DNA from: JABCPE02 sp963520375
Lineage (GTDB): Bacteria; Bacteroidota; Bacteroidia; Flavobacteriales; Weeksellaceae
DNA length: 64,000 bases
Assembly: GCA_963520375.1 (NCBI GenBank)
Contig: CAUQQF010000004.1
Location: forward strand, 73,732 to 137,731
Direction: 5' to 3'
Positions 1 through 7,796 of the stretch are shown here, in pieces; the stretch's first letter is position 1; the number at the start of each line of letters is the position of its first letter. The translations under genes were made by a program, and so were the position numbers. The notes beneath the pieces were generated by a model, which was not told where the DNA came from, did no database searches, and saw nothing but the letters and a program-made list of their open reading frames with translations.

Positions 1-341
1 AACTGAGCGCCGAGTTTTTTGCTTAAAACATGTGTGAGTTTTCCATGAGACCAGTCTTGAAGGTGTTTTAAGTTAATAGTCTGCACGAGCGCCAAAGTTT
101 CCTCATAGGTAAGTTTGTTGTCAAAATATTTCTGCCAAGATTCTATATTTTCGCTTTGAAATTTATTTTGGCTTTCATAAAAAGGCGAGTCATAGGCCAA
201 TAGGAAAGGCTCGTATTCAGGAGCGTGTATCATTTCCTGAGCGAATAGGTTGAAATATTCATAATCTAAATTGACATAGACGCAGGCGTTCGCTTTATGA
301 ACAAAAAATAAAAGCGAGAGGGAAACAACAAGTTTTTTCAT
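1..341 (-). CDS. Secreted protein of unknown function, C-terminus beyond window edge
   Basis: Only the first 113 codons are present; the frame stays open to base 1. The protein starts with a good signal peptide (MKKLVVSLSLLFFVHKANA, then Cys-Val-Tyr), so it is exported. The rest is rich in aromatic and acidic residues (segments YEYFNLFAQEM and ESWQKYFDNKLTYEE) and looks alpha-helical. I do not recognise the family. It starts 4 bases after the stop of the lipoprotein gene upstream on the same strand, so the two are very likely co-transcribed and may act together in the envelope. Confidence 0.75.
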   Translation of the reverse strand, partial: MKKLVVSLSLLFFVHKANACVYVNLDYEYFNLFAQEMIHAPEYEPFLLAYDSPFYESQNKFQSENIESWQKYFDNKLTYEETLALVQTINLKHLQDWSHGKLTHVLSKKLGAQ

Positions 342-345
342 AATT

Positions 346-1302
346 CTATAAAGTATATTTGTCTACAAATTTACTATCCAGATGATAGTATACAATATTA
401 TAATGGTCTAATTTTTTATCTAAAAAATGTTTTACTTCATCTAATTGGTTTTGGGAAATTTCTTCAATTTTGATTTTAAATCCTTTGCTGAGGTACACGC
501 CAAAATAAAAATCATCTTCCAATACTTCAAATTCTGTTTCAGAAATTTTCTTAAAGTTTTTGTTTTGAGATAAATTATTTATCATCAGTGCGTTGATGAG
601 TTTCTTTTTCCCGACATGATTGCTCACGATTCCCCAAGAGTATAAAGGAAGAGCAATGTCCATTTTTATGGGATATTCCTCAATGTTCATTAGATAATTT
701 TTGAGTGTGGGAACATCTAAAATTGAATTTTTGGGCTGGTTTTCCAGTGGCGAATAAGTAGCATAGCACATTAGATAAACCTTTTCCACAGGCGGAAATC
801 CTGTTTTTTCTTTGTTCTTTACTTGATGAAGCCGAAGGGTGCAGGTGATTTTTTGTTTTGAAATTTTTTTTAGTTCCTCTAAAAACAGGAAATAATCTTC
901 TCTCGTTTGTTCCGTCCAGTCGCAGTCTATCTGTATTTCGGAAGTCAGGGAGAGTTTGTTTTCGTTTTTTATATTTTCTATAAGAGAAAGAGTATTTTTA
1001 GCAAGGGAATGGATTTCTTCTTTTTTGATTCCAAAAAAAGTTCGATTCGTTATGAAAATCACAGGCGTGAGAGGAAGGCTGCTTTTCTCCGAAAAATGAA
1101 TTTTCCCAACAGGAGTAAATTTGCCATCTTTTTTATCAATATCAAAAAATCTGGTGTATATGGTCTGTGACTTAGATTTTTCTAAAGTTTTCTGCTCTTT
1201 TTTGTCTAGATTCCATTCTGTTCGCCAATAATAAAAAGAGTAAGAATGCTCCTTCGGGTTAGAACAACTAATGAATAAAATTAAAATATGGAATAATTTC
1301 AT
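346..1302 (-). CDS. Putative lipoprotein, possible TIM-barrel fold
   Basis: A 318-residue protein starting at MKLFHILILFISC; an upstream in-frame ATG would put 22 residues before the signal peptide and is less likely. Cys13 follows a hydrophobic stretch and can be the lipidated residue. The body shows beta strands spaced as in a TIM barrel: VIFITNRTFF, IQIDCDW (residues 123-129), VYLMCYATY and MDIALPLYSWG. The acidic IQIDCDW strand followed by a helix recalls DUF3142-type, glycoside-hydrolase-like proteins, but this is only a resemblance. It is encoded just ahead of another exported protein on the same strand. Function unknown. Confidence 0.7.
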   Translation of the reverse strand: MKLFHILILFISCSNPKEHSYSFYYWRTEWNLDKKEQKTLEKSKSQTIYTRFFDIDKKDGKFTPVGKIHFSEKSSLPLTPVIFITNRTFFGIKKEEIHSLAKNTLSLIENIKNENKLSLTSEIQIDCDWTEQTREDYFLFLEELKKISKQKITCTLRLHQVKNKEKTGFPPVEKVYLMCYATYSPLENQPKNSILDVPTLKNYLMNIEEYPIKMDIALPLYSWGIVSNHVGKKKLINALMINNLSQNKNFKKISETEFEVLEDDFYFGVYLSKGFKIKIEEISQNQLDEVKHFLDKKLDHYNIVYYHLDSKFVDKYTL

Positions 1303-1355
1303 AGATTTCAAAGTTAGAAAAAAATAATAAAATGCAGAAAAAAAACGACTTACAA

Positions 1356-1386
1356 TTTGTGGATTCAAAAAAAAACCTTAAATTTG
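1356..1386 (+). promoter_or_regulatory. Promoter of the S10-spc-alpha operon
   Basis: TTTG at 1356-1359 is followed after exactly 19 bases by TAAATTTG at 1379-1386, a full match to the Bacteroidota TTTG-N19-TAnnTTTG promoter. Transcription would begin near 1392, leaving a leader of about 100 bases before rplC. Confidence 0.85.
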
Positions 1387-1491
1387 CACACTTATTTGGT
1401 GGGAAGATTGTGTTTATTTATAAATAAACTCTGTATAAACCACTGAATATGAGTGTAAAGAAAATAATTTAAATAAATTTTTAATTATACA

Positions 1492-2115
1492 ATGTCAGGT
1501 ATTATTGGTAAAAAAATCGGTATGACCTCTTTGTTTAACGAAGAAGGAAAAAACATTCCTTGTACAGTTATCCAAGCTGGTCCGTGCTCGGTTTTACAGG
1601 TCAGAACCGAAGAAGTTGATGGTTATTCAGCTATTCAATTAGGTTTCGATGACAAGAGTGAAAAGAATGTCGGAAAGGCATTAGCTGGTCATTTTAAAAA
1701 GGCTGGTTCTGCTCCTAAGGCGAAAATCGTAGAATTCCACAATGGGTTCGAAGATGTGAAATTAGGAGATGAAGTGAATGTAGATATCTTTGTAGAAGGA
1801 GAGTATGTGGATGTTACAGGAACTTCAAAAGGTAAAGGTTTCCAAGGTGTTGTTAAAAGACATGGTTTTGGTGGTGTAATGCAGCAGACTCATGGACAGC
1901 ACAATAGATTGAGAGCTCCGGGTTCTATCGGTGCGGGTTCAGATCCATCAAGAGTTTTCAAAGGCTTGAGAATGGCTGGTAGAATGGGGGGTGAGCAGGT
2001 TACTGTTCAAAACCTTCAAGTGTTAAAAGTAGATAAAGAACAAAATCTTTTAATAGTAAAAGGTGCTGTTCCGGGAGCTAAAAATTCTTATGTAATTATC
2101 AGAAAATGGAATTAG
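1492..2115 (+). CDS. rplC: 50S ribosomal protein L3
   Basis: Full-length L3 (207 residues), which nucleates assembly of the large subunit and reaches toward the peptidyl transferase centre. The family signatures are clear: GKKIGMTSLF near the N-terminus, VTGTSKGKGFQGVVKRHGFG in the middle, and KGAVPGAKNSYV near the end. The loop that reads GQNQTPG in E. coli, holding the glutamine methylated by PrmB, reads GAGSDPS here, so that target appears absent. It is the first gene of the operon; rpsJ, which normally precedes it, is not here. Its last codons overlap the start of rplD by 10 bases. Confidence 0.98.
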   Translation: MSGIIGKKIGMTSLFNEEGKNIPCTVIQAGPCSVLQVRTEEVDGYSAIQLGFDDKSEKNVGKALAGHFKKAGSAPKAKIVEFHNGFEDVKLGDEVNVDIFVEGEYVDVTGTSKGKGFQGVVKRHGFGGVMQQTHGQHNRLRAPGSIGAGSDPSRVFKGLRMAGRMGGEQVTVQNLQVLKVDKEQNLLIVKGAVPGAKNSYVIIRKWN

Positions 2116-2735
2116 TAGTATTAAATACATCAGGAAAAGAAACCGGAAGAAAAGTACAGTTAGACGATGCTATCTTTGGTATCGAGCCTAACCAGCACGC
2201 GGTTTACTTAGAAGTGAAACAATATCTTGCGGCTCAAAGACAAGGTACGCATAAGTCTAAAGAAAGAAGTGAAATCACTGCTTCTACTAAAAAATTGAAG
2301 AAACAGAAAGGTTCTGGTTCTGCAAGATACGGGGATATCAAGTCGCCTGTATTCAAAGGAGGAGGTAGAGTTTTCGGACCTAAGCCAAGAGATTATAGAT
2401 TTAAATTAAATAAAGCATTAAAAAGATTAGCGAAAAAATCTGTTCTTTCTCAAAAAATGAGAGAAAATTCTATCAAAGTTTTAGAAGAGCTGAATTTCTC
2501 TGCTCCTAAAACAAAAGATTTTGTTAATGTAGTAAATGCTTTAGGTTTGGAAGGTAAGAAGTCATTGTTTATTCTTGCTGAAGCAAACAAGAATGTATTT
2601 TTATCTTCAAGAAACTTACCAAAAGCAAAAGTGATGAATTATAACGAAATTTCTTCTTATGATTTAATCAACGCTGGTCAGGTAGTATTCTTCGAAGGTG
2701 CAGTAGAGAAGTTTCAAGAAAATTTAAGAAAATAA
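2106..2735 (+). CDS. rplD: 50S ribosomal protein L4
   Basis: L4/L1e family, 209 residues, lining the peptide exit tunnel. The basic extended loop is present (KKLKKQKGSGSARYGDIKSP, then GGGRVFGPKPRDY), followed by the globular domain with LNKALKRLAKKSVLSQK. In E. coli this protein represses its own operon; whether it does so here is unknown. The start ATG lies inside the end of rplC in another frame, which points to translational coupling. rplW follows after 3 bases. Confidence 0.97.
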   Translation: MELVVLNTSGKETGRKVQLDDAIFGIEPNQHAVYLEVKQYLAAQRQGTHKSKERSEITASTKKLKKQKGSGSARYGDIKSPVFKGGGRVFGPKPRDYRFKLNKALKRLAKKSVLSQKMRENSIKVLEELNFSAPKTKDFVNVVNALGLEGKKSLFILAEANKNVFLSSRNLPKAKVMNYNEISSYDLINAGQVVFFEGAVEKFQENLRK

Positions 2736-2738
2736 ATC

Positions 2739-3026
2739 ATGTCAATCATTATTAAACCAATCATTTCGGAAAAAGCGACTTATCTTACAGATTTGAGAGG
2801 ACAGTATTCTTTTTTAGTAGATACTAAAGCGAATAAAATCCAAATTAAAAATGCTGTAGAAGAAGCTTATGGTGTAAAGGTAGCAAATGTTAGGACTATG
2901 ATTTATGCTCCTAAAGTTTCTATGAAATACACTAAAAAAGGTCTTCAAGTTGGTAAAACTAACAAGTTGAAGAAAGCAGTTATAGAACTTCAAGCAGGTG
3001 AAGTTATCGATGTTTTTGCAAATTAA
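2739..3026 (+). CDS. rplW: 50S ribosomal protein L23
   Basis: L23 (95 residues) sits at the tunnel exit and is the docking site for trigger factor and SRP. It begins with the typical IIIKPIISEKAT motif and contains the family segment YSFLVDTKANKIQIKNAVEEAYGVKVANVRTM in shortened form, with a basic loop around MKYTKKGLQVGKTNKLKKA. Size and order between rplD and rplB are standard. Confidence 0.97.
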   Translation: MSIIIKPIISEKATYLTDLRGQYSFLVDTKANKIQIKNAVEEAYGVKVANVRTMIYAPKVSMKYTKKGLQVGKTNKLKKAVIELQAGEVIDVFAN

Positions 3027-3048
3027 TAATTAATTATAAATAATAGTA

Positions 3049-3870
3049 ATGTCTGTTAGAAAATTAAAACCTATCACCCCGGGACAGAGATTCAGAATTG
3101 TAAACAATTTTGATGAAATTACTACCAATAAGCCAGAGAAATCTTTGACTTTTGGTATTAAGAAATCAGGTGGGCGTAACAACACAGGTAAAATGACCAT
3201 GCGTTACACCGGAGGTGGACACAAAAAGAAGTACAGAATCATTGACTTTAAAAGAAACAAATTTAATGTTGATGCTACTGTAAAAACTGTAGAGTATGAT
3301 CCAAACAGAACAGCTTTTATCGCATTACTAGAGTATGCAGATGGAGAGAAGAGATATATCGTGGCTCCAGCTGGTATTAAAGTAGGACAAAAAGTAGTTT
3401 CTGGAGAAAATGTAGCTCCTGAAATAGGAAACGCTATGAAATTGAAGAACATTCCTTTGGGTTCAGTAATTTCTTGTATAGAAATGAAACCAGGACAAGG
3501 GGCGATTCTTGCGAGAAGTGCAGGTTCTTCAGCACAGTTGACTTCGAGAGATGGAAAATACGCTATCGTTAAATTGCCTTCAGGAGAATCAAGAATGATC
3601 TTGGTAGAGTGTATGGCAATGATAGGTTCAGTATCAAACTCGGATCATCAGCTTACAGTTTCTGGTAAAGCAGGTAGAAGCAGATGGTTGGGTAGAAGAC
3701 CAAGAACTAGAGCGGTAGTTATGAACCCAGTAGATCACCCAATGGGTGGTGGTGAAGGTAGATCATCTGGTGGTCACCCAAGATCTAGAAACGGTAAACC
3801 AGCTAAAGGTTACAAGACTAGAAAGAAAAACAAAGTGTCTAACCGTTACATCGTATCTAAAAGAAAATAA
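3049..3870 (+). CDS. rplB: 50S ribosomal protein L2
   Basis: L2 (273 residues) binds 23S rRNA and is needed for subunit joining and peptidyl transfer. The RNA-binding segment GRNNTGKMTMRYTGGGHKKK and the highly conserved C-terminal block with NPVDHPMGGGEGR, including the histidine known to be important for peptidyl transferase activity, are both intact. It lies 22 bases after rplW, and rpsS follows 2 bases after its stop. Confidence 0.98.
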   Translation: MSVRKLKPITPGQRFRIVNNFDEITTNKPEKSLTFGIKKSGGRNNTGKMTMRYTGGGHKKKYRIIDFKRNKFNVDATVKTVEYDPNRTAFIALLEYADGEKRYIVAPAGIKVGQKVVSGENVAPEIGNAMKLKNIPLGSVISCIEMKPGQGAILARSAGSSAQLTSRDGKYAIVKLPSGESRMILVECMAMIGSVSNSDHQLTVSGKAGRSRWLGRRPRTRAVVMNPVDHPMGGGEGRSSGGHPRSRNGKPAKGYKTRKKNKVSNRYIVSKRK

Positions 3871-3872
3871 TT

Positions 3873-4151
3873 ATGGCAAGATCACTTAAGAAAGGACCTT
3901 TTATTCACCATTCATTAGAGAAAAAGGTTCAAGCAAATATAGAGTCTGGTAAAAAGACAGTAATTAAAACATGGTCTAGAGCATCTATGATTTCTCCAGA
4001 CATGGTAGGACAAACTATAGCAGTGCACAATGGGAAATCTTTTATCCCTGTATATATCACTGAAAATATGGTAGGTCATAAGTTAGGCGAATTTTCTCCG
4101 ACAAGATCTTTCAGAGGTCACGCGGGTAATAAAAATAAAGGTAGCAGATAA
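3873..4151 (+). CDS. rpsS: 30S ribosomal protein S19
   Basis: S19 (92 residues), which with S13 forms the head of the small subunit near the A site. It shows MARSLKKGPFIHHSLEKKV at the start, the block TWSRASMISPDMVGQTIAVHNG, and ends with the FSPTRSFRGHAG signature. Tight spacing on both sides supports expression as part of the operon. Confidence 0.98.
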   Translation: MARSLKKGPFIHHSLEKKVQANIESGKKTVIKTWSRASMISPDMVGQTIAVHNGKSFIPVYITENMVGHKLGEFSPTRSFRGHAGNKNKGSR

Positions 4152-4156
4152 TAGTC

Positions 4157-4561
4157 ATGGGAATAAGAAAACAAAACAGTGCATTAGCTAGAAAAGCAGC
4201 GAATAGAGATGTGGTAAAAGCATGTCTAAATGATTGTCCTTCTTCTCCAAGAAAAATGAGATTAGTTGCTGATATCATCCGTGGGGAAAATGTAGATAAA
4301 GCATTATATATCCTAAAATACTCTAAAAAAGAGGCTTCTAATAAGTTAGAAAAATTGTTGTTATCAGCAATTGCTAACTGGCAGGTGAAAAACCCTAACG
4401 CTGATGTAGAAGCAGCAAATCTTTTTGTAAAAGAGATTTATGTGGATAGTGCTAGACAATTAAAAAGATTGAGACCAGCACCACAAGGTAGAGGTTACAG
4501 AATTAGAAAAAGATCTAACCATGTGACTTTAATTTTAGGTAATAAATCAGAAAATCAATAA
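4157..4561 (+). CDS. rplV: 50S ribosomal protein L22
   Basis: L22 (134 residues), whose beta-hairpin reaches into the exit tunnel next to L4. The core SSPRKMRLVADIIRG is followed by the hairpin tip region RLRPAPQGRGYRIRKRSNHV, typical of the family. The N-terminus (MGIRKQNSALARKAANRD) is longer than in E. coli L22, as is common in Bacteroidota. It sits between rpsS and rpsC as expected. Confidence 0.97.
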   Translation: MGIRKQNSALARKAANRDVVKACLNDCPSSPRKMRLVADIIRGENVDKALYILKYSKKEASNKLEKLLLSAIANWQVKNPNADVEAANLFVKEIYVDSARQLKRLRPAPQGRGYRIRKRSNHVTLILGNKSENQ

Positions 4562-4568
4562 TCAAGGT

Positions 4569-5276
4569 ATGGGACAGAAGACAAATCCAATTGGTAATAG
4601 ATTAGGAATCATTAGAGGTTGGGATTCTAACTGGTTTGGAGGAAATGATTATGGAGATAGAATCGCAGAAGACTATAAGATCAGAAGATACCTTGAGGCT
4701 AGATTATCTAAAGGTGGAATCTCTAGAATCTTTATAGAAAGAACATTAAAGTTAGTTACAGTTACAATCACTACAGCAAGACCAGGTTTAATCATTGGTA
4801 AAGGTGGTCAAGAGGTTGATAAATTAAAAGAAGAGTTAAAGAAAATCACTGATAAGGATATTCAAATTAACATCTTTGAAATTAAGAGACCAGAATTAGA
4901 CGCTGTATTGGTTGCGGATAGCATTGCTAAGCAAATTGAAAACAGAATTTCTTACAGAAGAGCTGTTAAAATGGCTATCGCTGGTTCTATGAGAATGGGG
5001 GCAGAGGGAATAAAAGTTCAGATTTCTGGAAGATTGAATGGAGCTGAAATGGCAAGATCAGAATCTTTCAAAGAAGGAAGAATTCCTCTATCTACATTCA
5101 GAGCAGATATAGATTATCATATCGCAGAAGCACATACTACTTATGGTAGATTGGGTGTTAAAGTGTGGATTATGAAGGGTGAAGTATATGGTAAGAGAGA
5201 GCTTTCTCCACTTGTAGGGCAACCACAAAAGAAAGGGCCTGCATCAGGAGGAGGTAAAAAAAGAGAAAGAAAATAA
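4569..5276 (+). CDS. rpsC: 30S ribosomal protein S3
   Basis: S3 (235 residues) lines the mRNA entry channel and has helicase-assisting basic residues. It starts GQKTNPIGNRLGIIRGWDS, has a type II KH domain with the GxxG-type loop IIGKGGQEVDKLK, and the C-terminal domain RAVKMAIAGSMRMGAEGIK. The last 20 residues are lysine, glycine and arginine rich. It is followed by the longest non-coding gap of the upper operon, which has an unusual repeat. Confidence 0.97.
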   Translation: MGQKTNPIGNRLGIIRGWDSNWFGGNDYGDRIAEDYKIRRYLEARLSKGGISRIFIERTLKLVTVTITTARPGLIIGKGGQEVDKLKEELKKITDKDIQINIFEIKRPELDAVLVADSIAKQIENRISYRRAVKMAIAGSMRMGAEGIKVQISGRLNGAEMARSESFKEGRIPLSTFRADIDYHIAEAHTTYGRLGVKVWIMKGEVYGKRELSPLVGQPQKKGPASGGGKKRERK

Positions 5277-5322
5277 TTAATGAAATTTTAGGTTTGAAAT
5301 TGAAAATTTTAAATGCCGTTAC

Positions 5323-5369
5323 CTTTTAAAATCTAAAATTTAAAATCTAAGATCTAAAATTCTAAAATT
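5323..5369 (+). repeat. AT-rich short direct repeats between rpsC and rplP
   Basis: The 93-base spacer ends in a run in which the element TCTAAAAT, or close variants of it, occurs four times at roughly 7-14 base intervals right up to the rplP start codon. The same word recurs just before rpsD. No promoter box is present. It may arise from strand slippage or serve as an unstructured translation-initiation region. Confidence 0.6.
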
Positions 5370-5795
5370 ATGTTACAACCAAAAAGAACCAAGTTCCGTC
5401 GTGTTCATAAAATGAAAATGAAAGGTAATGCTAACAGAGGAGCTCAGTTAGCTTACGGAACATTCGGAATTAAAGCCATGGAAGGTGCTTGGATCACTGC
5501 AAGACAGATTGAGGCGGCTCGTATCGCTGCTACAAGATATATGAAGAGAGAGGGACAACTATGGATTAAAATATTCCCAGATAAGCCAATTACTAAAAAA
5601 CCAGCTGAAGTAAGGATGGGTAAAGGTAAAGGTGCTGTAGAATACTGGGTAGCTGTAGTAAAACCAGGAAGAGTAATGTTTGAAATCGGAGGAGTACCTT
5701 ACGAAGTAGCAAAAGAGGCGTTAAGACTTGCTGCACAAAAACTTCCAGTAGTTACGAAGTTCATAGTAGCTAATGATTTTGTTCAACCACAATAA
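5370..5795 (+). CDS. rplP: 50S ribosomal protein L16
   Basis: L16 (141 residues) organises the A site of the large subunit. It shows MLQPKRTKFRRVHKMKMKG at the start, the segment AMEGAWITARQIEAARIAATRY, and the conserved GKGKGAVEYWVAVVKPGR loop. Length and order match the family. Its start follows an A and T rich repeat tract rather than a Shine-Dalgarno sequence. Confidence 0.98.
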   Translation: MLQPKRTKFRRVHKMKMKGNANRGAQLAYGTFGIKAMEGAWITARQIEAARIAATRYMKREGQLWIKIFPDKPITKKPAEVRMGKGKGAVEYWVAVVKPGRVMFEIGGVPYEVAKEALRLAAQKLPVVTKFIVANDFVQPQ

Positions 5796-5806
5796 ATCTC
5801 GAAATT

Positions 5807-5992
5807 ATGAAACAAGCTGAAATTAAGAACTTAAGCGTAGAGGATATCAAGGCGAAATTAGTAGAGTTGAGAGCTACTTACAGCAAAACAAGATTGGCTC
5901 ACAAAATTAGCCCAGTAGAAAATCCTATTCAAATCAGAGATTTAAGAAGAACAATCGCAAGACTTGAAACTGAGTTAACTAACAAACAATAA
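5807..5992 (+). CDS. rpmC: 50S ribosomal protein L29
   Basis: A small two-helix protein (61 residues) near the tunnel exit, contacting L23. The helical hairpin with ELRATYSKTRLAHKISPVENP and the closing IRDLRRTIARLETEL is the L29 signature. It lies between rplP and rpsQ, as in most bacteria. Confidence 0.96.
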   Translation: MKQAEIKNLSVEDIKAKLVELRATYSKTRLAHKISPVENPIQIRDLRRTIARLETELTNKQ

Positions 5993-6006
5993 TTTTCATT
6001 TTAAGC

Positions 6007-6261
6007 ATGGAAAGAAATTTAAGAAAAGAAAGAATAGGAATAGTTTCGAGCAATAAAATGGAAAAAACCATTGTTGTTAGTGAAACTATGAGAATGAAAC
6101 ATCCTATGTACGGTAAATTCGTATTAAAAACGAAAAAATATACTGCACATGATGAGAACAACGAGTGTAACGAAGGTGATACAGTTTTAATCCAAGAAAC
6201 TAGACCTTTGAGTAAGAATAAGAGATGGAGATTAGTAAGAATTATAGAAAGAGCTAAGTAA
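6007..6261 (+). CDS. rpsQ: 30S ribosomal protein S17
   Basis: S17 (84 residues), an OB-fold protein that binds the 5' domain of 16S rRNA. It carries RKERIGIVSSNKMEKTIVVS and the C-terminal signature GDTVLIQETRPLSKNKRWRL. Its stop codon shares one base with the start of rplN (TAATG), so the two are translationally coupled. Confidence 0.97.
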   Translation: MERNLRKERIGIVSSNKMEKTIVVSETMRMKHPMYGKFVLKTKKYTAHDENNECNEGDTVLIQETRPLSKNKRWRLVRIIERAK

Positions 6262-6629
6262 TGTTACAAACTGAATCAAGATTAAAAGTTGCTGATAACA
6301 CTGGTGCTAAAGAGGTGCTAGTAATCAGAGTTCTAGGTGGTACTAGAAGAAGATATGCTTCTGTTGGTGATAAAATCGTAGTTACTATTAAAGATGCTAC
6401 TCCATCAGGAAATGCAAAGAAAGGACAAGTGTCTAAAGCTGTTGTAGTAAGAACTAAAAAAGCTGTTCGCAGAAAAGATGGTTCATACATCAGTTTCGAT
6501 GACAATGCTTGTGTTTTGCTCAATGCAGCGGGAGAAATGAGAGGAACTCGTGTTTTCGGACCTGTTGCTAGAGAATTGAGAGATAAAGAATATATGAAAG
6601 TAATTTCATTAGCCCCTGAAGTTTTATAA
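6261..6629 (+). CDS. rplN: 50S ribosomal protein L14
   Basis: L14 (122 residues), a five-stranded barrel protein at the subunit interface. It begins MLQTESRLKVADNTGAKEV and has the signature region RRKDGSYISFDDNACVLLN. Length equals that of E. coli L14. The start codon overlaps the rpsQ stop by one base. Confidence 0.98.
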   Translation: MLQTESRLKVADNTGAKEVLVIRVLGGTRRRYASVGDKIVVTIKDATPSGNAKKGQVSKAVVVRTKKAVRRKDGSYISFDDNACVLLNAAGEMRGTRVFGPVARELRDKEYMKVISLAPEVL

Positions 6630-6640
6630 ATTCTAGAAAG

Positions 6641-6961
6641 ATGACAAAGTTAAAAATCAAAAAAGGAGATAATGTAATTGTTACTACAGGTAATAAAAAC
6701 ATTAAAGGTAAAACGGGTGAAGTTATTGCTGTAATTAAAGATAAAAATAGAGCTGTAGTTGCAGGTCTTAATATCGTAAAGAAGCATGTAAAGCCATCTG
6801 CGTCTAATCCACAAGGAGGAATTGTAGAAAAGGAAGCTTCAATCCATATTTCTAACTTAGCGTTAGTAGATCCTAAAACAGGAAAAGCTACAAAAGTTGG
6901 ATACAAAATGGAAGGAGATAAAAAAGTAAGATTTGCAAAAAAATCTGGTGAAATTTTATAA
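6641..6961 (+). CDS. rplX: 50S ribosomal protein L24
   Basis: L24 (106 residues) binds early 23S rRNA and starts large-subunit assembly. The KOW motif (KIKKGDNVIVTTGNKNIKGK) is at the N-terminus, followed by GLNIVKKHVKPS and the C-terminal DPKTGKATKVGYKMEGDKK. Order and size are as expected. Confidence 0.97.
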   Translation: MTKLKIKKGDNVIVTTGNKNIKGKTGEVIAVIKDKNRAVVAGLNIVKKHVKPSASNPQGGIVEKEASIHISNLALVDPKTGKATKVGYKMEGDKKVRFAKKSGEIL

Positions 6962-6972
6962 AAGACTAAAAG

Positions 6973-7524
6973 ATGGAATACATAGCTAGACCCAAAAAAT
7001 TATATAAAGAAAAAATTGTTCCAGCAATGATGGAAGAATTTGGGTATAAGTCTGTAATGCAAGTACCAAGATTAGAGAAAATCGTACTTTCTCAAGGTTT
7101 GGGAGATGCAGTACAAGATAAAAAGATTGTAGATTATGCGGTAGAAGAACTTACAGCAATTACTGGACAAAAAGCAGTAGGAACAATCTCTAAAAAAGAT
7201 GAAGCTTCATTCAAATTGAGAAGAGGTGTTCCAATTGGAGCAAAAGTAACACTAAGAGCAGACAGAATGTACGAGTTTTTAGATAGACTTACATCTTCTG
7301 CACTACCAAGAATCAGAGATTTCAGTGGAATCAAAGCTGATGGTTTTGATGGAAGAGGTAACTACAACTTGGGTATTACCGAGCAGATTATCTTCCCTGA
7401 GATCGTGATTGATAAAGTGAAAAAAATCCAAGGTATGGATATTACTTTTGTGACTTCTGCTAAAACAGATAAAGAAGCTAAAGTTTTATTAACTCATTTC
7501 GGATTACCGTTTAAAAAGAACTAA
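6973..7524 (+). CDS. rplE: 50S ribosomal protein L5
   Basis: L5 (183 residues) binds 5S rRNA and the P-site tRNA. Recognisable blocks are QVPRLEKIVLSQGLGDA, the loop LRRGVPIGAKVTLRADRMYEF in shortened form, and NYNLGITEQIIFPEI near the C-terminus. rpsN follows after 2 bases. Confidence 0.98.
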   Translation: MEYIARPKKLYKEKIVPAMMEEFGYKSVMQVPRLEKIVLSQGLGDAVQDKKIVDYAVEELTAITGQKAVGTISKKDEASFKLRRGVPIGAKVTLRADRMYEFLDRLTSSALPRIRDFSGIKADGFDGRGNYNLGITEQIIFPEIVIDKVKKIQGMDITFVTSAKTDKEAKVLLTHFGLPFKKN

Positions 7525-7526
7525 TC

Positions 7527-7796
7527 ATGGCAAAGGAATCAATGAAAGCGCGTGAGCGCAAAAGAGAAGCACTAGTTGCTAAATATGCCGCTAAAAGAAA
7601 AGCTTTGAAAGAAGCGGGAGATTATGAAGCTCTACAAAAATTGCCTAAAAATGCTTCTCCAGTGAGATTGCACAACAGATGCAAACTTACAGGAAGACCA
7701 AGAGGGTATATGAGAATCTTCGGAATTTCGAGAGTTACTTTCAGAGAAATGGCAAACCAAGGACTTATCCCTGGTGTTAAAAAAGCAAGTTGGTAA
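7527..7796 (+). CDS. rpsN: 30S ribosomal protein S14, zinc-free long form
   Basis: S14 (89 residues), in the head of the small subunit. It is the long form without the zinc-binding CxxC pairs: only one cysteine is present, in LHNRCKLTGRPRGYMRIFG. The C-terminal block SRVTFREMANQGLIPGVKKASW is typical but too long to be a mere fragment of another protein. Together with the zinc-free L36 in this operon it suggests low zinc demand for the ribosome. Confidence 0.97.
   Translation: MAKESMKARERKREALVAKYAAKRKALKEAGDYEALQKLPKNASPVRLHNRCKLTGRPRGYMRIFGISRVTFREMANQGLIPGVKKASW

Noticed and set aside
5370..5390. Shine-Dalgarno sites as start evidence in the ribosomal operon
   Set aside because: Starts are preceded by A-rich sequence rather than AGGAGG, as usual in Bacteroidota, so such sites were not used to choose starts.
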